64,000 nt of DNA, taken from NCBI RefSeq assembly GCF_001701045.1, contig NZ_CP016757.1:3188219-3252218 (forward strand), given 5' to 3'. The notes below the pieces were generated by a model. It was not told the DNA's origin, did no database searches, and saw only the letters and a list, made by a program, of their open reading frames with translations. This DNA is from Cloacibacillus porcorum. GTDB lineage: Bacteria; Synergistota; Synergistia; Synergistales; Synergistaceae. Both the position numbers and the translations under genes were made by a program. This document shows positions 28,735 through 37,101 of this stretch, piece by piece. Every line of letters begins with the position of its first letter. The first letter of the stretch is position 1.

Positions 28735-30147
28735 ATGAAAGAGACTGCTTTTAAGGACCCGGCAAAGAAAAAATTCCAGTTCCCGCATATCTACGTCCTT
28801 CTTCTAATGATCATCATCGCCTGTACCATAGCGACATGGGTGCTGCCCGCGGGAGAGTTCGACCGTATAAAGAACGAAGCGGGACGTACGATTGTTGTCG
28901 CCGGCACATACCATCCAATAGAATCGACGCCGGTAGGCCCCTTCAAGATGATACAGGCCATCTACGGCGGTATGCTCGACGCCAGCAACATCATATTTTT
29001 TATCATGATCGCCTACGCTTCCATTGGTCTGATCATCTCAACCGGCGCATTCAATGGCCTGGTTTCAGGATTACTTCGGGTATTGAAGGGTAAATCGCGT
29101 GCTGTCATCATACCTGTATTCATCACTATCCTGGGTATCGCCTCTTCGACAATAGGCGTTTTTGAAGAGGCCTTCCCCTTTGTACCTATTTTTGTCGGAA
29201 TCGCTATAGCAATGGGTTATGACGCGATAGTCGGGCTCGCTATAGTAGCGCTTGGAATAGGCATCGGTTACGCGGGAGCCGTGATGAACCCCTTCACTGT
29301 GGGAATGGCCCAAAGCATCGCCGAGCTGCCGCCAATGTCAGGCGCCAGCTTCCGCATATTCTGCCATATTGCAATGGTAGTCGTAGCCTCCGCCTATATA
29401 ATGAGATATGCGATTCGGATACAGGAGGACCCTACGAAAAGCCTCCTGTACGGCAGTGATATGGCCTCGCACGTAAAGGCTGACGAAAACCTGGAAAACT
29501 ACCGCTTCGGCATTCGCGAGATATTGGTGCTGGCCACGCTCGCTATTGGGATCATCGTCGTTGTCTATGGAACGAAGACATACGGCTGGTATTTGCAGGA
29601 ACTTTGCGCAATGTTCCTTATCATGGGCATTGTGAGCGCGGCAATCATGGGCTGGAGCCCGAGTGAGACGGCTGAGAAGATGGCCAAGAGCTTCGCCGAT
29701 ATGGCAATGGCGGCGATGATGGTCGGCCTTGCACGGGCGATCCTGGTCGTTTTGCGCTCCGGCAGTATCATTGATACCGTAGTTTACGGACTCGCCTTCC
29801 CTCTCTCCTATATGCCGAGCTGGGTGGCGGCTGAATGTATGCTCGTCGTACAAACGCTTCTCAACTTCCTCGTTCCCTCAGGCTCGGGACAGGCGGTCAT
29901 CAGCATGCCGATCATGGCTCCCCTCTCCGATCTTCTTGGCATCCCGCGCCAGATCGCGGTGCTGTGCTTTCAGTTCGGCGACGGCCTCTCAAACATCATG
30001 TGGCCGACGGCCTTCGCTCCGGTGCTCTGCGCCCTTGCCGGTATTAAACTTGACCGCTGGTGGAAATGGCTCGTACCGCTCTTCATTCTTCTGATCCTGA
30101 CCCAGATGGCGCTCATCGCGATAGGGATGTTCATCGGGCTGGCATAA
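28735..30147 (+). CDS. YfcC family inner-membrane carrier
   Basis: 470 residues, about twelve hydrophobic helices. The opening FPHIYVLLLMIIIACTIATWVLPAGEFDR and the block ILGIASSTIGVFEEAFPFVPI (read in overlapping pieces) are characteristic of the YfcC/DcuC-related family, often annotated as basic amino-acid or C4-dicarboxylate antiporters. GGGAGGAAG precedes the ATG. Last gene of the amidohydrolase-RidA-racemase operon, followed by a terminator at 30177. It most likely imports the peptide or amino-acid substrate of that pathway or exchanges product; the substrate is not determinable. Confidence 0.88.
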   Translation: MKETAFKDPAKKKFQFPHIYVLLLMIIIACTIATWVLPAGEFDRIKNEAGRTIVVAGTYHPIESTPVGPFKMIQAIYGGMLDASNIIFFIMIAYASIGLIISTGAFNGLVSGLLRVLKGKSRAVIIPVFITILGIASSTIGVFEEAFPFVPIFVGIAIAMGYDAIVGLAIVALGIGIGYAGAVMNPFTVGMAQSIAELPPMSGASFRIFCHIAMVVVASAYIMRYAIRIQEDPTKSLLYGSDMASHVKADENLENYRFGIREILVLATLAIGIIVVVYGTKTYGWYLQELCAMFLIMGIVSAAIMGWSPSETAEKMAKSFADMAMAAMMVGLARAILVVLRSGSIIDTVVYGLAFPLSYMPSWVAAECMLVVQTLLNFLVPSGSGQAVISMPIMAPLSDLLGIPRQIAVLCFQFGDGLSNIMWPTAFAPVLCALAGIKLDRWWKWLVPLFILLILTQMALIAIGMFIGLA

Positions 30148-30176
30148 CGGCAAAGTTTTACCTGCAATTTAAGAAA

Positions 30177-30202
30177 GCAGGGCGTCCGTGTGGGCGCCCT
30201 GC
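30177..30202 (+). terminator. Rho-independent terminator of the YfcC operon
   Basis: GCAGGGCG (30177-30184) / CGCCCTGC (30195-30202), then TTTTAT. Convergent with the M20 peptidase gene. Confidence 0.85.
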
Positions 30203-30258
30203 TTTTATATCGTCAGTTCCCGGATCACTTCACAGGCAAGTTAATCTTTTGAAAAATT

Positions 30259-31626
30259 TTACATATCCGGCAGCTTGGTTATTATCGAGGCGATCATCTT
30301 CATCGCGCAGTTATAGTCCTCTAAATAGATATTCTCATTGGGAGCGTGCTCTCTGCTGTCCTCGTTCATGACGCCTATCATTATACAGGGGATATCCAGC
30401 CTGCCGCATACGGAACAGACGCCGCTGCTGCCCCAGTCGTTGAGGATGATGTTGGGCTCCATTCCGTATATCTCCCTCGCGGATTCGGCCGCGGCCCTCA
30501 TGAGCGTGGATTCGCAGCTGGTGCGGAAGGGCTCGTATGAGGATTTTAACTTTACCTCTATATCTTTGAACCCCTTCGCGTCGAGGTGCTCCCGGATCTT
30601 TTTCAGGGCCCTTTCCGGAGTTTGCCCCGCCGCCAGCCGGAGGTCGAGAAAGACGGAGGCCGCTCCCGGCAGCACCGTCTTCGTCTCCGCGTCGTTCGAC
30701 GGGCCTCTGAAACCGTTTATGTTGATCGTCGGCGAGTTGACCAGCCGCTCTTTCAGGGAGTTCCCCCTCTCGCCGTTCAAAAATGAACCGATGCCGTATG
30801 ATTTGAGCGAGGCCTGCTCGTCGAAACTCATATCGTGGATTATCTTCCGCTCTTTATCTGAAAGCGGAACAATATCGTCGGTATATCCGTCGATGAGAAT
30901 CTCCTCTTTTTCGTTTTTCATCGAGGCGAGCGCCCACACGAGACGCCAAAAGGGGTTGGCGACGATGGCCGCGTTCGCCGAATGCAAGTCTCTGCCTGCG
31001 GTCCGGCACGATAACTCTATCTTGCAGATGCCCTTTACTCCCAGGGTGATATGAGGACGCCCCCGTTCGAGATCGCGGCTGCCGCCCTCCCAAAAGAATC
31101 CGTCGCACTTCAGCAGTCCGCCGTTGGCGCGCACAAAATCGTCAAGATGAGGGCTTCCGATCTCCTCCTCGCCGTCGTAGAAAAATTTCAGGTTCACGGG
31201 AAGTTTGCCGTAAACCTGTTTACAGGCGTGTACTGCGCAGATACGGGAAAACATGCTGCCCTTGTTGTCGGCCACGCCCCGCCCCCACAGCCTGCCGTCA
31301 CGGACGACTGGCTCGAATGGAGGCGACTCCCATTCTTCCAGCGGCTCGGCCGGCATGACGTCGTAGTGGTTATAAAAGGCCAGCGTATCCTTCGCCCCCT
31401 CGTCAAGGTGGGCGTATATGTACGGCGAGCCGCCGGTCTCTATCATCTCGGCCTTCAGCCCGAGCTTGTCTTCAAGAAAACGGGCGCAGATGGAGGCCAT
31501 CTCGCCCATGCCGGCGTTGTACATGGAGACGCTCGGCTGGCGCACCGCCTCCATGAGCCAGCCGAGATAAAGCTCCATATTCTCGTCTATATATCTGTAT
31601 ACCGCCGTCACATCATGGTCATTCAT
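30259..31626 (-). CDS. M20 family metallopeptidase (dipeptidase-like)
   Basis: 455 residues from the ATG at 31626 (GGGGG 8 bases upstream; an in-frame GTG at 31635 is possible). Di-zinc site motifs: YNHYD, VADNKG, YDGEEEIGS and, near the end, SREHAPNE, with the dimerisation domain between (HITLGVKGICKIELSCRT). Typical of cytosolic dipeptidases and acylases. Downstream of and nearly abutting an M24 aminopeptidase gene, so the two act on short peptides together. Signal peptide absent. Confidence 0.9.
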   Translation of the reverse strand: MNDHDVTAVYRYIDENMELYLGWLMEAVRQPSVSMYNAGMGEMASICARFLEDKLGLKAEMIETGGSPYIYAHLDEGAKDTLAFYNHYDVMPAEPLEEWESPPFEPVVRDGRLWGRGVADNKGSMFSRICAVHACKQVYGKLPVNLKFFYDGEEEIGSPHLDDFVRANGGLLKCDGFFWEGGSRDLERGRPHITLGVKGICKIELSCRTAGRDLHSANAAIVANPFWRLVWALASMKNEKEEILIDGYTDDIVPLSDKERKIIHDMSFDEQASLKSYGIGSFLNGERGNSLKERLVNSPTININGFRGPSNDAETKTVLPGAASVFLDLRLAAGQTPERALKKIREHLDAKGFKDIEVKLKSSYEPFRTSCESTLMRAAAESAREIYGMEPNIILNDWGSSGVCSVCGRLDIPCIMIGVMNEDSREHAPNENIYLEDYNCAMKMIASIITKLPDM

Positions 31627-31642
31627 GCTCCGCACCCCCGGT

Positions 31643-32752
31643 CTAAGAAAGGACGAGCATCGATTTGGGCAGCTTGTTCAGCACGACGGCGCTGCCGTCG
31701 TATCCCACCGCGACCAGGTTTTCTATTCTGACGCCGAACTTCCCCGGCAGGTATATCCCCGGCTCTATGCTGAAGACATTGCCGGGACGGAGGATATGTT
31801 TATTAAACGCTTTGATGAACGGCGTCTCATGGACCGATATCCCCACGCCGTGGCCGACCCGGTAGGGAAAATAATCGCCGTAACCGGCCTCTTCGATCAC
31901 CTTGCGCACGACACGGTCCACCTCTCCGGCGCTGACTCCGGCATGTACGGCCCTTTCTCCAGCCGTCTGCGCCTCAAGGACTATCTCGTAAATCTTTTTT
32001 TCCTCTTCCGACGGTTCGCCGACAAAGAAGGTCCTCGTCATATCCGAAAAATAGCTGCCGTATCTGCCGGCAAAATCGATGAGCACGACGTCCCTTTCGC
32101 CGATCACCCGTTCGCCGCCGTTATAGTGCGGCAGCGCCGCGTTGGGGCCGGAAGCCACGATATGGCTGATATGCCGGCATACGCCCTTTCCCAGGTCGTT
32201 ATGTATTTCGGTAAGTTTTCCCTCGATCCAGCGTTCCGTCACTCCCGGACGTATGTATTTCACGACCTCCGCCAGCGTGTCGTCCGCGACCTTGGCCGCC
32301 TTCCCCATGAGGGAGATCTCCTCCTCCGTTTTGACGCTGCGCAGCGGGCTTATAAGCTCCTCCCCGTCACAGCAGACGACCCCGCTCATCGCGGCGGATA
32401 TTTTGAGCATATCCACCGCCCTCACAGCGTCGTTGAAGGCAATTTTTCCTGATTCCAGGCCGACCTTTTTACAGCCGTTGATAAAGGCTCCGACAAAGCC
32501 CTCGTGGTCTTCCCACACCTCGCAGAGAGAGGGATCGCCGGCGATGCCGGACATCTCCTCCAGGTAGAGCTTCGGCGTCATAAAGAAAAAGCGGCCCCTG
32601 TCCGTCACCAGCAGCCCTTTGAAGCGCTCGTCCGGCAGACAGTCCAAGCCGCATATATATTCAAGATCGGGAGACGGCGCGATAAAGACCGCCTCATAGC
32701 CCGCCTCTTTCAGCAACGAGACCAGCTGTTCCATCTTTTCAAAAACCGCCAT
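31643..32752 (-). CDS. M24 family Xaa-Pro aminopeptidase
   Basis: 369 residues from ATG 32752, ten bases after GAGGG; a GTG nine bases earlier lies too close to that site. N-terminal creatinase-like domain, then the pita-bread fold with all metal ligands: Asp in VLIDFAGRYGSYFSDMTRT (two Asp), His in YRVGHGVG, Glu in SIEPGIY and Glu in VRIENLV. Removes the N-terminal residue before proline in peptides. With the M20 gene it forms a two-gene peptide-utilisation operon; the terminator at 32780 on the other side isolates it from the DUF3798 gene. Confidence 0.92.
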   Translation of the reverse strand: MAVFEKMEQLVSLLKEAGYEAVFIAPSPDLEYICGLDCLPDERFKGLLVTDRGRFFFMTPKLYLEEMSGIAGDPSLCEVWEDHEGFVGAFINGCKKVGLESGKIAFNDAVRAVDMLKISAAMSGVVCCDGEELISPLRSVKTEEEISLMGKAAKVADDTLAEVVKYIRPGVTERWIEGKLTEIHNDLGKGVCRHISHIVASGPNAALPHYNGGERVIGERDVVLIDFAGRYGSYFSDMTRTFFVGEPSEEEKKIYEIVLEAQTAGERAVHAGVSAGEVDRVVRKVIEEAGYGDYFPYRVGHGVGISVHETPFIKAFNKHILRPGNVFSIEPGIYLPGKFGVRIENLVAVGYDGSAVVLNKLPKSMLVLS

Positions 32753-32779
32753 CGCTGTCACTCCCTCGTTAAAAAATAA

Positions 32780-32814
32780 GACGGAGCCGTCTCTCTATCC
32801 CCAGCGGCTCCGTC
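32780..32814 (-). terminator. Terminator after the DUF3798 gene
   Basis: Perfect 10-bp stem GACGGAGCCG / CGGCTCCGTC; on the minus strand followed by TTATTTTTT. Ends the cyclodeaminase-DUF3798 transcript. Confidence 0.8.
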
Positions 32815-32826
32815 CGGCAGAAAGAT

Positions 32827-34026
32827 TTACTTTATTTTACGATATTTTTCCGGCACCTTTATATCCGCCACACCCATGAAACCTTTGCCAAAGATATAGG
32901 TATCCTGGTAAATAAGCATCAGGTTCTTGCTTGTTACGCCGGTTCCCAGGTCGGTATAATAATTGCCGTTCCACTTTGACCCCGGCGTCGCGCGGTCAAA
33001 GCAGGTGAGGAAATCCTTCTTGCTTGACAGCTTCATCTTCTTCTCGACGACATTGATGCCGAAGTCTACCAGCGCCAGCGTATTCGCGTAACCGTAGGAA
33101 TAGGCCCAGGTGCCCATCCGGCCGCTTCCTCCGGCCTTGATCACCGCATCCTCCACCTTCTTCAGGATCGCGGGCCAGTTCCCCGCCTCCTTTGAGAGGT
33201 CGATACTGAAGGCCGCCGGATAACCGACCAGCGGCGAAGGGCTGTCCGCCTCGATATACATGCCGCCGTACCGTGCAAGCTGTCTCAGCAGCGGCTCATG
33301 GAGAGAGTAGTTCGTCGTAAAGAATACCGTCTTCTCTCCATACTTCTTTATCCACGCCGGCACCTTCTCGATCATGAACTGCTGCGCGCCCACCACGCCG
33401 ACGTCGCTCGTCGGGTCCGGCGCGGTCTCGTAGGAGAACTTTAACCCCAGGTCCTGGCAGGCGGCCTTGATTATGGCGACCCGGCGCGCGATGCTCTCAT
33501 AACTCATATGCCTCGGGAACGAAATATGTACGAAGGTGTCCGCGCCCATCTGCTTCGCCGTGTAGGCGAGAAGATAACCCTTATCGATGAAGTCTATCGT
33601 CGTCGCCATATCCGCCGCCGAGGTTATCACGTTCGGGTCCTCGTGGGCCTCGCCGACGAGACAGATTATATCGGGGCGCTTCTGCTTCACCCGCCGGATA
33701 CCCTCCGTAGTGCCGGGGATACCCTGGTTGATGACGATGACCTTCAGCAGCGGGTCGTCGGCCAGCCCCGCTATCTGGGATATCGTCGTCTCCATCTCCG
33801 ACATAAAATTATCAGGATAGGTGACATGCCGGATCATACCGCCGTTGGATACGTCGCCATATTTTTTCAGGCAGTATTCGGCGCCGCGTATTTCATCCTC
33901 GCTCTGGGAAAGGGTACCGGTAACGATACCGACATGGAACGCCGGGGCGGCGCAGGCCGCGCCCCCCAATAAAAGCGCCGCCGTCGCCGCGAGACCAACT
34001 TTCAGATACTTAAAAAACATCTTCAT
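32827..34026 (-). CDS. DUF3798 periplasmic substrate-binding-like protein
   Basis: 399 residues. Signal peptide 1-26 (LAATAALLLGGAACAAPA); the Cys is not in a good lipobox. The mature part has the two-lobed fold of type I periplasmic binding proteins (FHVGIVTGTLSQSEDEIRGA at the start, MGADTFVHISFPRHMSYES mid-protein), as recognised for DUF3798. These proteins resemble sugar/branched-chain amino-acid receptors but have no proven ligand. It follows the ornithine-cyclodeaminase family gene by 46 bases and no permease is in the window, so it is either an orphan receptor or works with a transporter elsewhere. Confidence 0.85.
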   Translation of the reverse strand: MKMFFKYLKVGLAATAALLLGGAACAAPAFHVGIVTGTLSQSEDEIRGAEYCLKKYGDVSNGGMIRHVTYPDNFMSEMETTISQIAGLADDPLLKVIVINQGIPGTTEGIRRVKQKRPDIICLVGEAHEDPNVITSAADMATTIDFIDKGYLLAYTAKQMGADTFVHISFPRHMSYESIARRVAIIKAACQDLGLKFSYETAPDPTSDVGVVGAQQFMIEKVPAWIKKYGEKTVFFTTNYSLHEPLLRQLARYGGMYIEADSPSPLVGYPAAFSIDLSKEAGNWPAILKKVEDAVIKAGGSGRMGTWAYSYGYANTLALVDFGINVVEKKMKLSSKKDFLTCFDRATPGSKWNGNYYTDLGTGVTSKNLMLIYQDTYIFGKGFMGVADIKVPEKYRKIK

Positions 34027-34072
34027 CCCTCCATTTTCAAATTACATTTCAGCGACTAAAGTGATTTTACGA

Positions 34073-35080
34073 CTAAATTTCTACCGCATTATTAAAGACA
34101 AAGGACTCGCCAAGGTTCTGTTCCTTTACCTTCTCATAGATCATCGTGGCGACGGCGATGTCCATCGCGCCGGTTCCGATCGGGATGCAGACTATCTTTT
34201 CATCCGGCGAGATACGGTATTCCTTTTTACCGCATACCAGCTCTCCGATGGTGGCGCTGATATTCTCTTCCTTGAATTTCCCCGCGTCCACGACGCTCTT
34301 CAGCGCCCCTCTGTGCATCGTCTGGCCGACGGAGTCCACGATCACATGGTCGGCTCCCAGAAGAAGCTCGTCCTCGCATTCGGTGAATGAACCCATCGGG
34401 AAGATGATTTGTCCCTTTTTGAACCACTCGTTCTTGATAAACTTATTTTTGCCATGCGTCACGGAAACGACAATATCCGTGACCTCCATGACATCTTTGG
34501 GATCTTCTTTTATGATAAATTTCGTGCAGACCACCTTCGACATCTCCTCTACAAAGGCTTTCGCCGCCTGGGGATTTATATCGTAGAGGTGGACCTCCTC
34601 TATATCAAAGACCTCGTTGAAGGCCATCAGCTGAGTACGGCCCTGCACGCCGGCTCCGAAAAGGCCGAACTTTATCTTTTTCTTGTCCTCGATATACTTC
34701 GCGGCGACAGCGGCCTGGGCCCCCGTCCTGTAATTTGTTATCTGAGCGCCGTCCATCACGCAGCGGAATATTCCCGTGGCGGGGTCGAAGAGCAAAATCA
34801 GCGCGATGATATAGGGCAGCCCCCACTGCGGGTTGTTCAGCGAACCGCCGACGCACTTGATGCCCGCGCTCTTCTTGCTGTGAATATACGCCGGCATCGC
34901 GTTCAGGCCGTTCTTATAGGGCGGCCACTCCGCGTCCTCACCAAGTTCAAGGGTTATTTTTGTCGGACAGACGACCTCGCCGTTGCCCCAGTCGCGAAAC
35001 GCCTCTTCACAGGCGGCTACCGCGTCTTTCATTGTAAGTAGATTCTCAACGATCTCAGCATTGACCAACTTGCATGGCAT
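34073..35080 (-). CDS. Ornithine cyclodeaminase / mu-crystallin family protein
   Basis: 335 residues. NAD-binding fold with FGLFGAGVQGRTQLMAF, preceded by the family's substrate region MDGAQITNYRTGAQAAVAAKY, where Arg and Lys contact the amino-acid carboxylate. Members include ornithine cyclodeaminase (ornithine to proline plus ammonia), alanine dehydrogenase and imine reductases. It has a strong promoter (35158-35185) with a dyad downstream and is divergent from a GntR/FCD regulator, the likely controller. With DUF3798 behind it, an amino-acid uptake and deamination unit is plausible; the substrate is not certain. Confidence 0.88.
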   Translation of the reverse strand: MPCKLVNAEIVENLLTMKDAVAACEEAFRDWGNGEVVCPTKITLELGEDAEWPPYKNGLNAMPAYIHSKKSAGIKCVGGSLNNPQWGLPYIIALILLFDPATGIFRCVMDGAQITNYRTGAQAAVAAKYIEDKKKIKFGLFGAGVQGRTQLMAFNEVFDIEEVHLYDINPQAAKAFVEEMSKVVCTKFIIKEDPKDVMEVTDIVVSVTHGKNKFIKNEWFKKGQIIFPMGSFTECEDELLLGADHVIVDSVGQTMHRGALKSVVDAGKFKEENISATIGELVCGKKEYRISPDEKIVCIPIGTGAMDIAVATMIYEKVKEQNLGESFVFNNAVEI

Positions 35081-35122
35081 TAAAATTACCTCCCTGCTTT
35101 TTTTAACCGGCTATAATAACTA

Positions 35123-35135
35123 TAGGATTATCCTA
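35123..35135. promoter_or_regulatory. Candidate operator TAGGAT-T-ATCCTA
   Basis: Perfect 6-bp dyad with a single-base spacer, about 16-28 bases downstream of the predicted start of the cyclodeaminase transcript. Size and symmetry fit GntR/FadR-type sites; the adjacent divergent FCD regulator is the likely binder. Confidence 0.5.
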
Positions 35136-35157
35136 CATTTAATTAAACCTGGACCTC

Positions 35158-35185
35158 ATTATATCATTGTGTTTCTTCATGTCAA
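35158..35185 (-). promoter_or_regulatory. Consensus promoter of the cyclodeaminase-DUF3798 operon
   Basis: On the minus strand TTGACA (35185-35180), 16-base spacer, TATAAT (35163-35158): both hexamers perfect. Transcription should begin near 35151. Confidence 0.8.
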
Positions 35186-35350
35186 TTAAATTATCTATAA
35201 TTTATTTTTTCTTGAGAAACACTGTAAAAATAATAAAAAAATAGCCTTACTTGCGATGTTTTATTATATATATCGTCAGATATTCATTAAATATATTTTA
35301 TATTACGCCTTTTATGATGTTAAAATAAAGATGACGAAAGGAGTGTTTCC

Positions 35351-36037
35351 ATGATTCAGGCTATTTCAAGAGTCACATTGACCCAGTCTATTTTAGACGA
35401 GATGCTGAAGCTAATAAAAGATGGAGCATGGGAGCCAGGCGGCAAGATCCCCAGCGAAAATGAGCTTGCATCGGCGTTTTCCGTCAGCAGGAATTCAATA
35501 AGGGAAGCTGTAAAGATCTTGAATAATATGAACGTCCTCACCTCCTGTCCAGGGCAGGGAACCTTCCTTGCGGAGGACGCGATAAGCCGCATCCTCTCGC
35601 TTGAGGTGATAGATATCGGCTACAGGAACGCCTCCGTAATGGAGATATATGAGATACGCACCCTGCTGGAATCGCAGAGCGCCTATTGGGCGGCCCTGCG
35701 GGTGACGGAGAGCGACATCGGCGAGTTAAACGAACTCCTGCGGATGAGCCGCTGCGCCGAGAGCTGCGACATCGCTGAACAAAACAGGATACATTACCTC
35801 TTCCACGACACAGTTATCCGTATGAGTAAGAATTCATTGCTGCTGCATATGCTCTCATCAATAAAGGCTGAAATAGACGCGCACCACGCGAGTTTTGACA
35901 ATCTGCCTCCGGCAGACATCACCAATCTCATCAATGATCAGGAAAAGGTCATAACCGCCATCCTGAATAAAAGACCGGAAGAGGCGCGGCTGGCCATGAT
36001 CTCTCATCTCGAAAGCGCGATGAGGCTTATAAAATAG
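35351..36037 (+). CDS. GntR family regulator with FCD ligand domain
   Basis: 228 residues. N-terminal GntR winged helix (GKIPSENELASAFSVSRNSI, REAVKILNNMNVL), C-terminal all-helical FCD domain (residues 85-225) as in FadR/LldR-type regulators of organic and amino acid metabolism. AAGGAG precedes the ATG. Divergent from the ornithine-cyclodeaminase family gene, with an AT-rich 270-base intergenic region carrying the consensus promoter and dyad of that operon. In the FCD part one usual His ligand appears to be Gln (INDQEK), so metal binding may be altered. Confidence 0.9.
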   Translation: MIQAISRVTLTQSILDEMLKLIKDGAWEPGGKIPSENELASAFSVSRNSIREAVKILNNMNVLTSCPGQGTFLAEDAISRILSLEVIDIGYRNASVMEIYEIRTLLESQSAYWAALRVTESDIGELNELLRMSRCAESCDIAEQNRIHYLFHDTVIRMSKNSLLLHMLSSIKAEIDAHHASFDNLPPADITNLINDQEKVITAILNKRPEEARLAMISHLESAMRLIK

Positions 36038-36093
36038 TCTTTAAGATATCCGCGGTCTGAAATACCGCGAGACACTGGAATGGAGGAATATAA

Positions 36094-36780
36094 ATGGCTG
36101 CGATCGAAGAAAAGGCGGCGGCGCTGCTCGAAAGATGCGAGGTCCTGTCGCTCGCGTCAATAAACGAGGACGGCTTCCCGCGGATCTGCGTGATGAGCAA
36201 GGCGGGCAGCGAGGGAATAAGGCGGGTGTTTTTCGCTACGGGCACGAGTTCACGCAAGACGGCCCATTTTATGAAAAACCCTAAGGCCGGAATTTCATAC
36301 GGCGATGAAAAAGACAGCGTCACCATGACGGGAACGATAAAGATCGTGGAGGACGATGGCTTCAAAAAGAGTCTGTGGAAAGACTGGTATACGGCGCATT
36401 TCCCCGGCGGCCCGGAGGACCCTGAATACTGCGTGCTGCAGTTTGACGCGCTGGAGGCAACCATCTATGTCGATGGAGACTTCGTCACCTGGCGCGCCTC
36501 CGACGGCAGGTGCCTCTGCCGGTACTGCCAGAGCTGCGGCATGCCGCTGAACTCCGAAGAGCTGTACGGCACGGAGGCCGACGGGAGCAAAAACGGCGAC
36601 TACTGCCGTTACTGTATGACGGATGGACGGTTCACCGCCGACGTTACGCTGGAGGAGATGATCGAGCTATGCCTCCCTCACATGTCGGCGGCGCACCCGG
36701 AGATCACCGCCGGCAGCGCGCGCGAGATGATGCGGCGGCTCCTGCCTGGACTTAAACGGTGGCGGTCGGAGCGGGACTGA
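36094..36780 (+). CDS. Pyridoxamine-phosphate-oxidase-like protein with C-terminal zinc ribbon
   Basis: 228 residues. Residues 1-135 form a split-barrel flavin-binding domain of the PNPOx-like family (LSLASINEDGFPRICVM start). From residue 145 a zinc ribbon follows, with CRYCQSCGMPL and GDYCRYCM supplying paired Cys; the second half ends in a helical LEEMIELCLPHM. This fusion is known as a general-stress or reductase-like family without assigned substrate. GGAGG lies 8 bases before the ATG; 57 bases after the GntR gene, so possibly co-transcribed with it. Confidence 0.85.
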   Translation: MAAIEEKAAALLERCEVLSLASINEDGFPRICVMSKAGSEGIRRVFFATGTSSRKTAHFMKNPKAGISYGDEKDSVTMTGTIKIVEDDGFKKSLWKDWYTAHFPGGPEDPEYCVLQFDALEATIYVDGDFVTWRASDGRCLCRYCQSCGMPLNSEELYGTEADGSKNGDYCRYCMTDGRFTADVTLEEMIELCLPHMSAAHPEITAGSAREMMRRLLPGLKRWRSERD

Positions 36781-37101
36781 AAACGGCATAAACTCCCTGC
36801 AGAGGGGAAATTGTTTCTGACTGCCGTGGTTTTTCTATGCAGCGTAACCCAGGGCAAACGCGCCAAGTTTCTTGACGAACATCGAGCGGCCCGCGACGGC
36901 TGGTCTGCTGCACGGGCGTTGACGGCGGGCACATGCGTTTGCCCTGCGTGTACATCCTGCGGCATTGGCGCTGCGTTGATATCCATGTTAAAATCGTAAC
37001 GGTTCCCGGCGAGTTTACCGGCCCTGCGAAAATCACCGAATCCGCGGCGCGGGTAATCAAAATACAGGCAACTCAAATGACATAAAGGAGAGGTTTTTGC
37101 T
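36781..37101. other. Intergenic region with a 12-bp inverted repeat, no gene supported
   Basis: CAGGGCAAACGC (36850-36861) and GCGTTTGCCCTG (36935-36946) form a perfect dyad 73 bases apart, inside a possible outer pair GCAGCG/CGCTGC (about 36839 and 36970). Reading frames here lack ribosome sites and similarity. It could be a structured RNA, the 5' leader of the following DctP gene, or a decayed gene. Confidence 0.35.
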
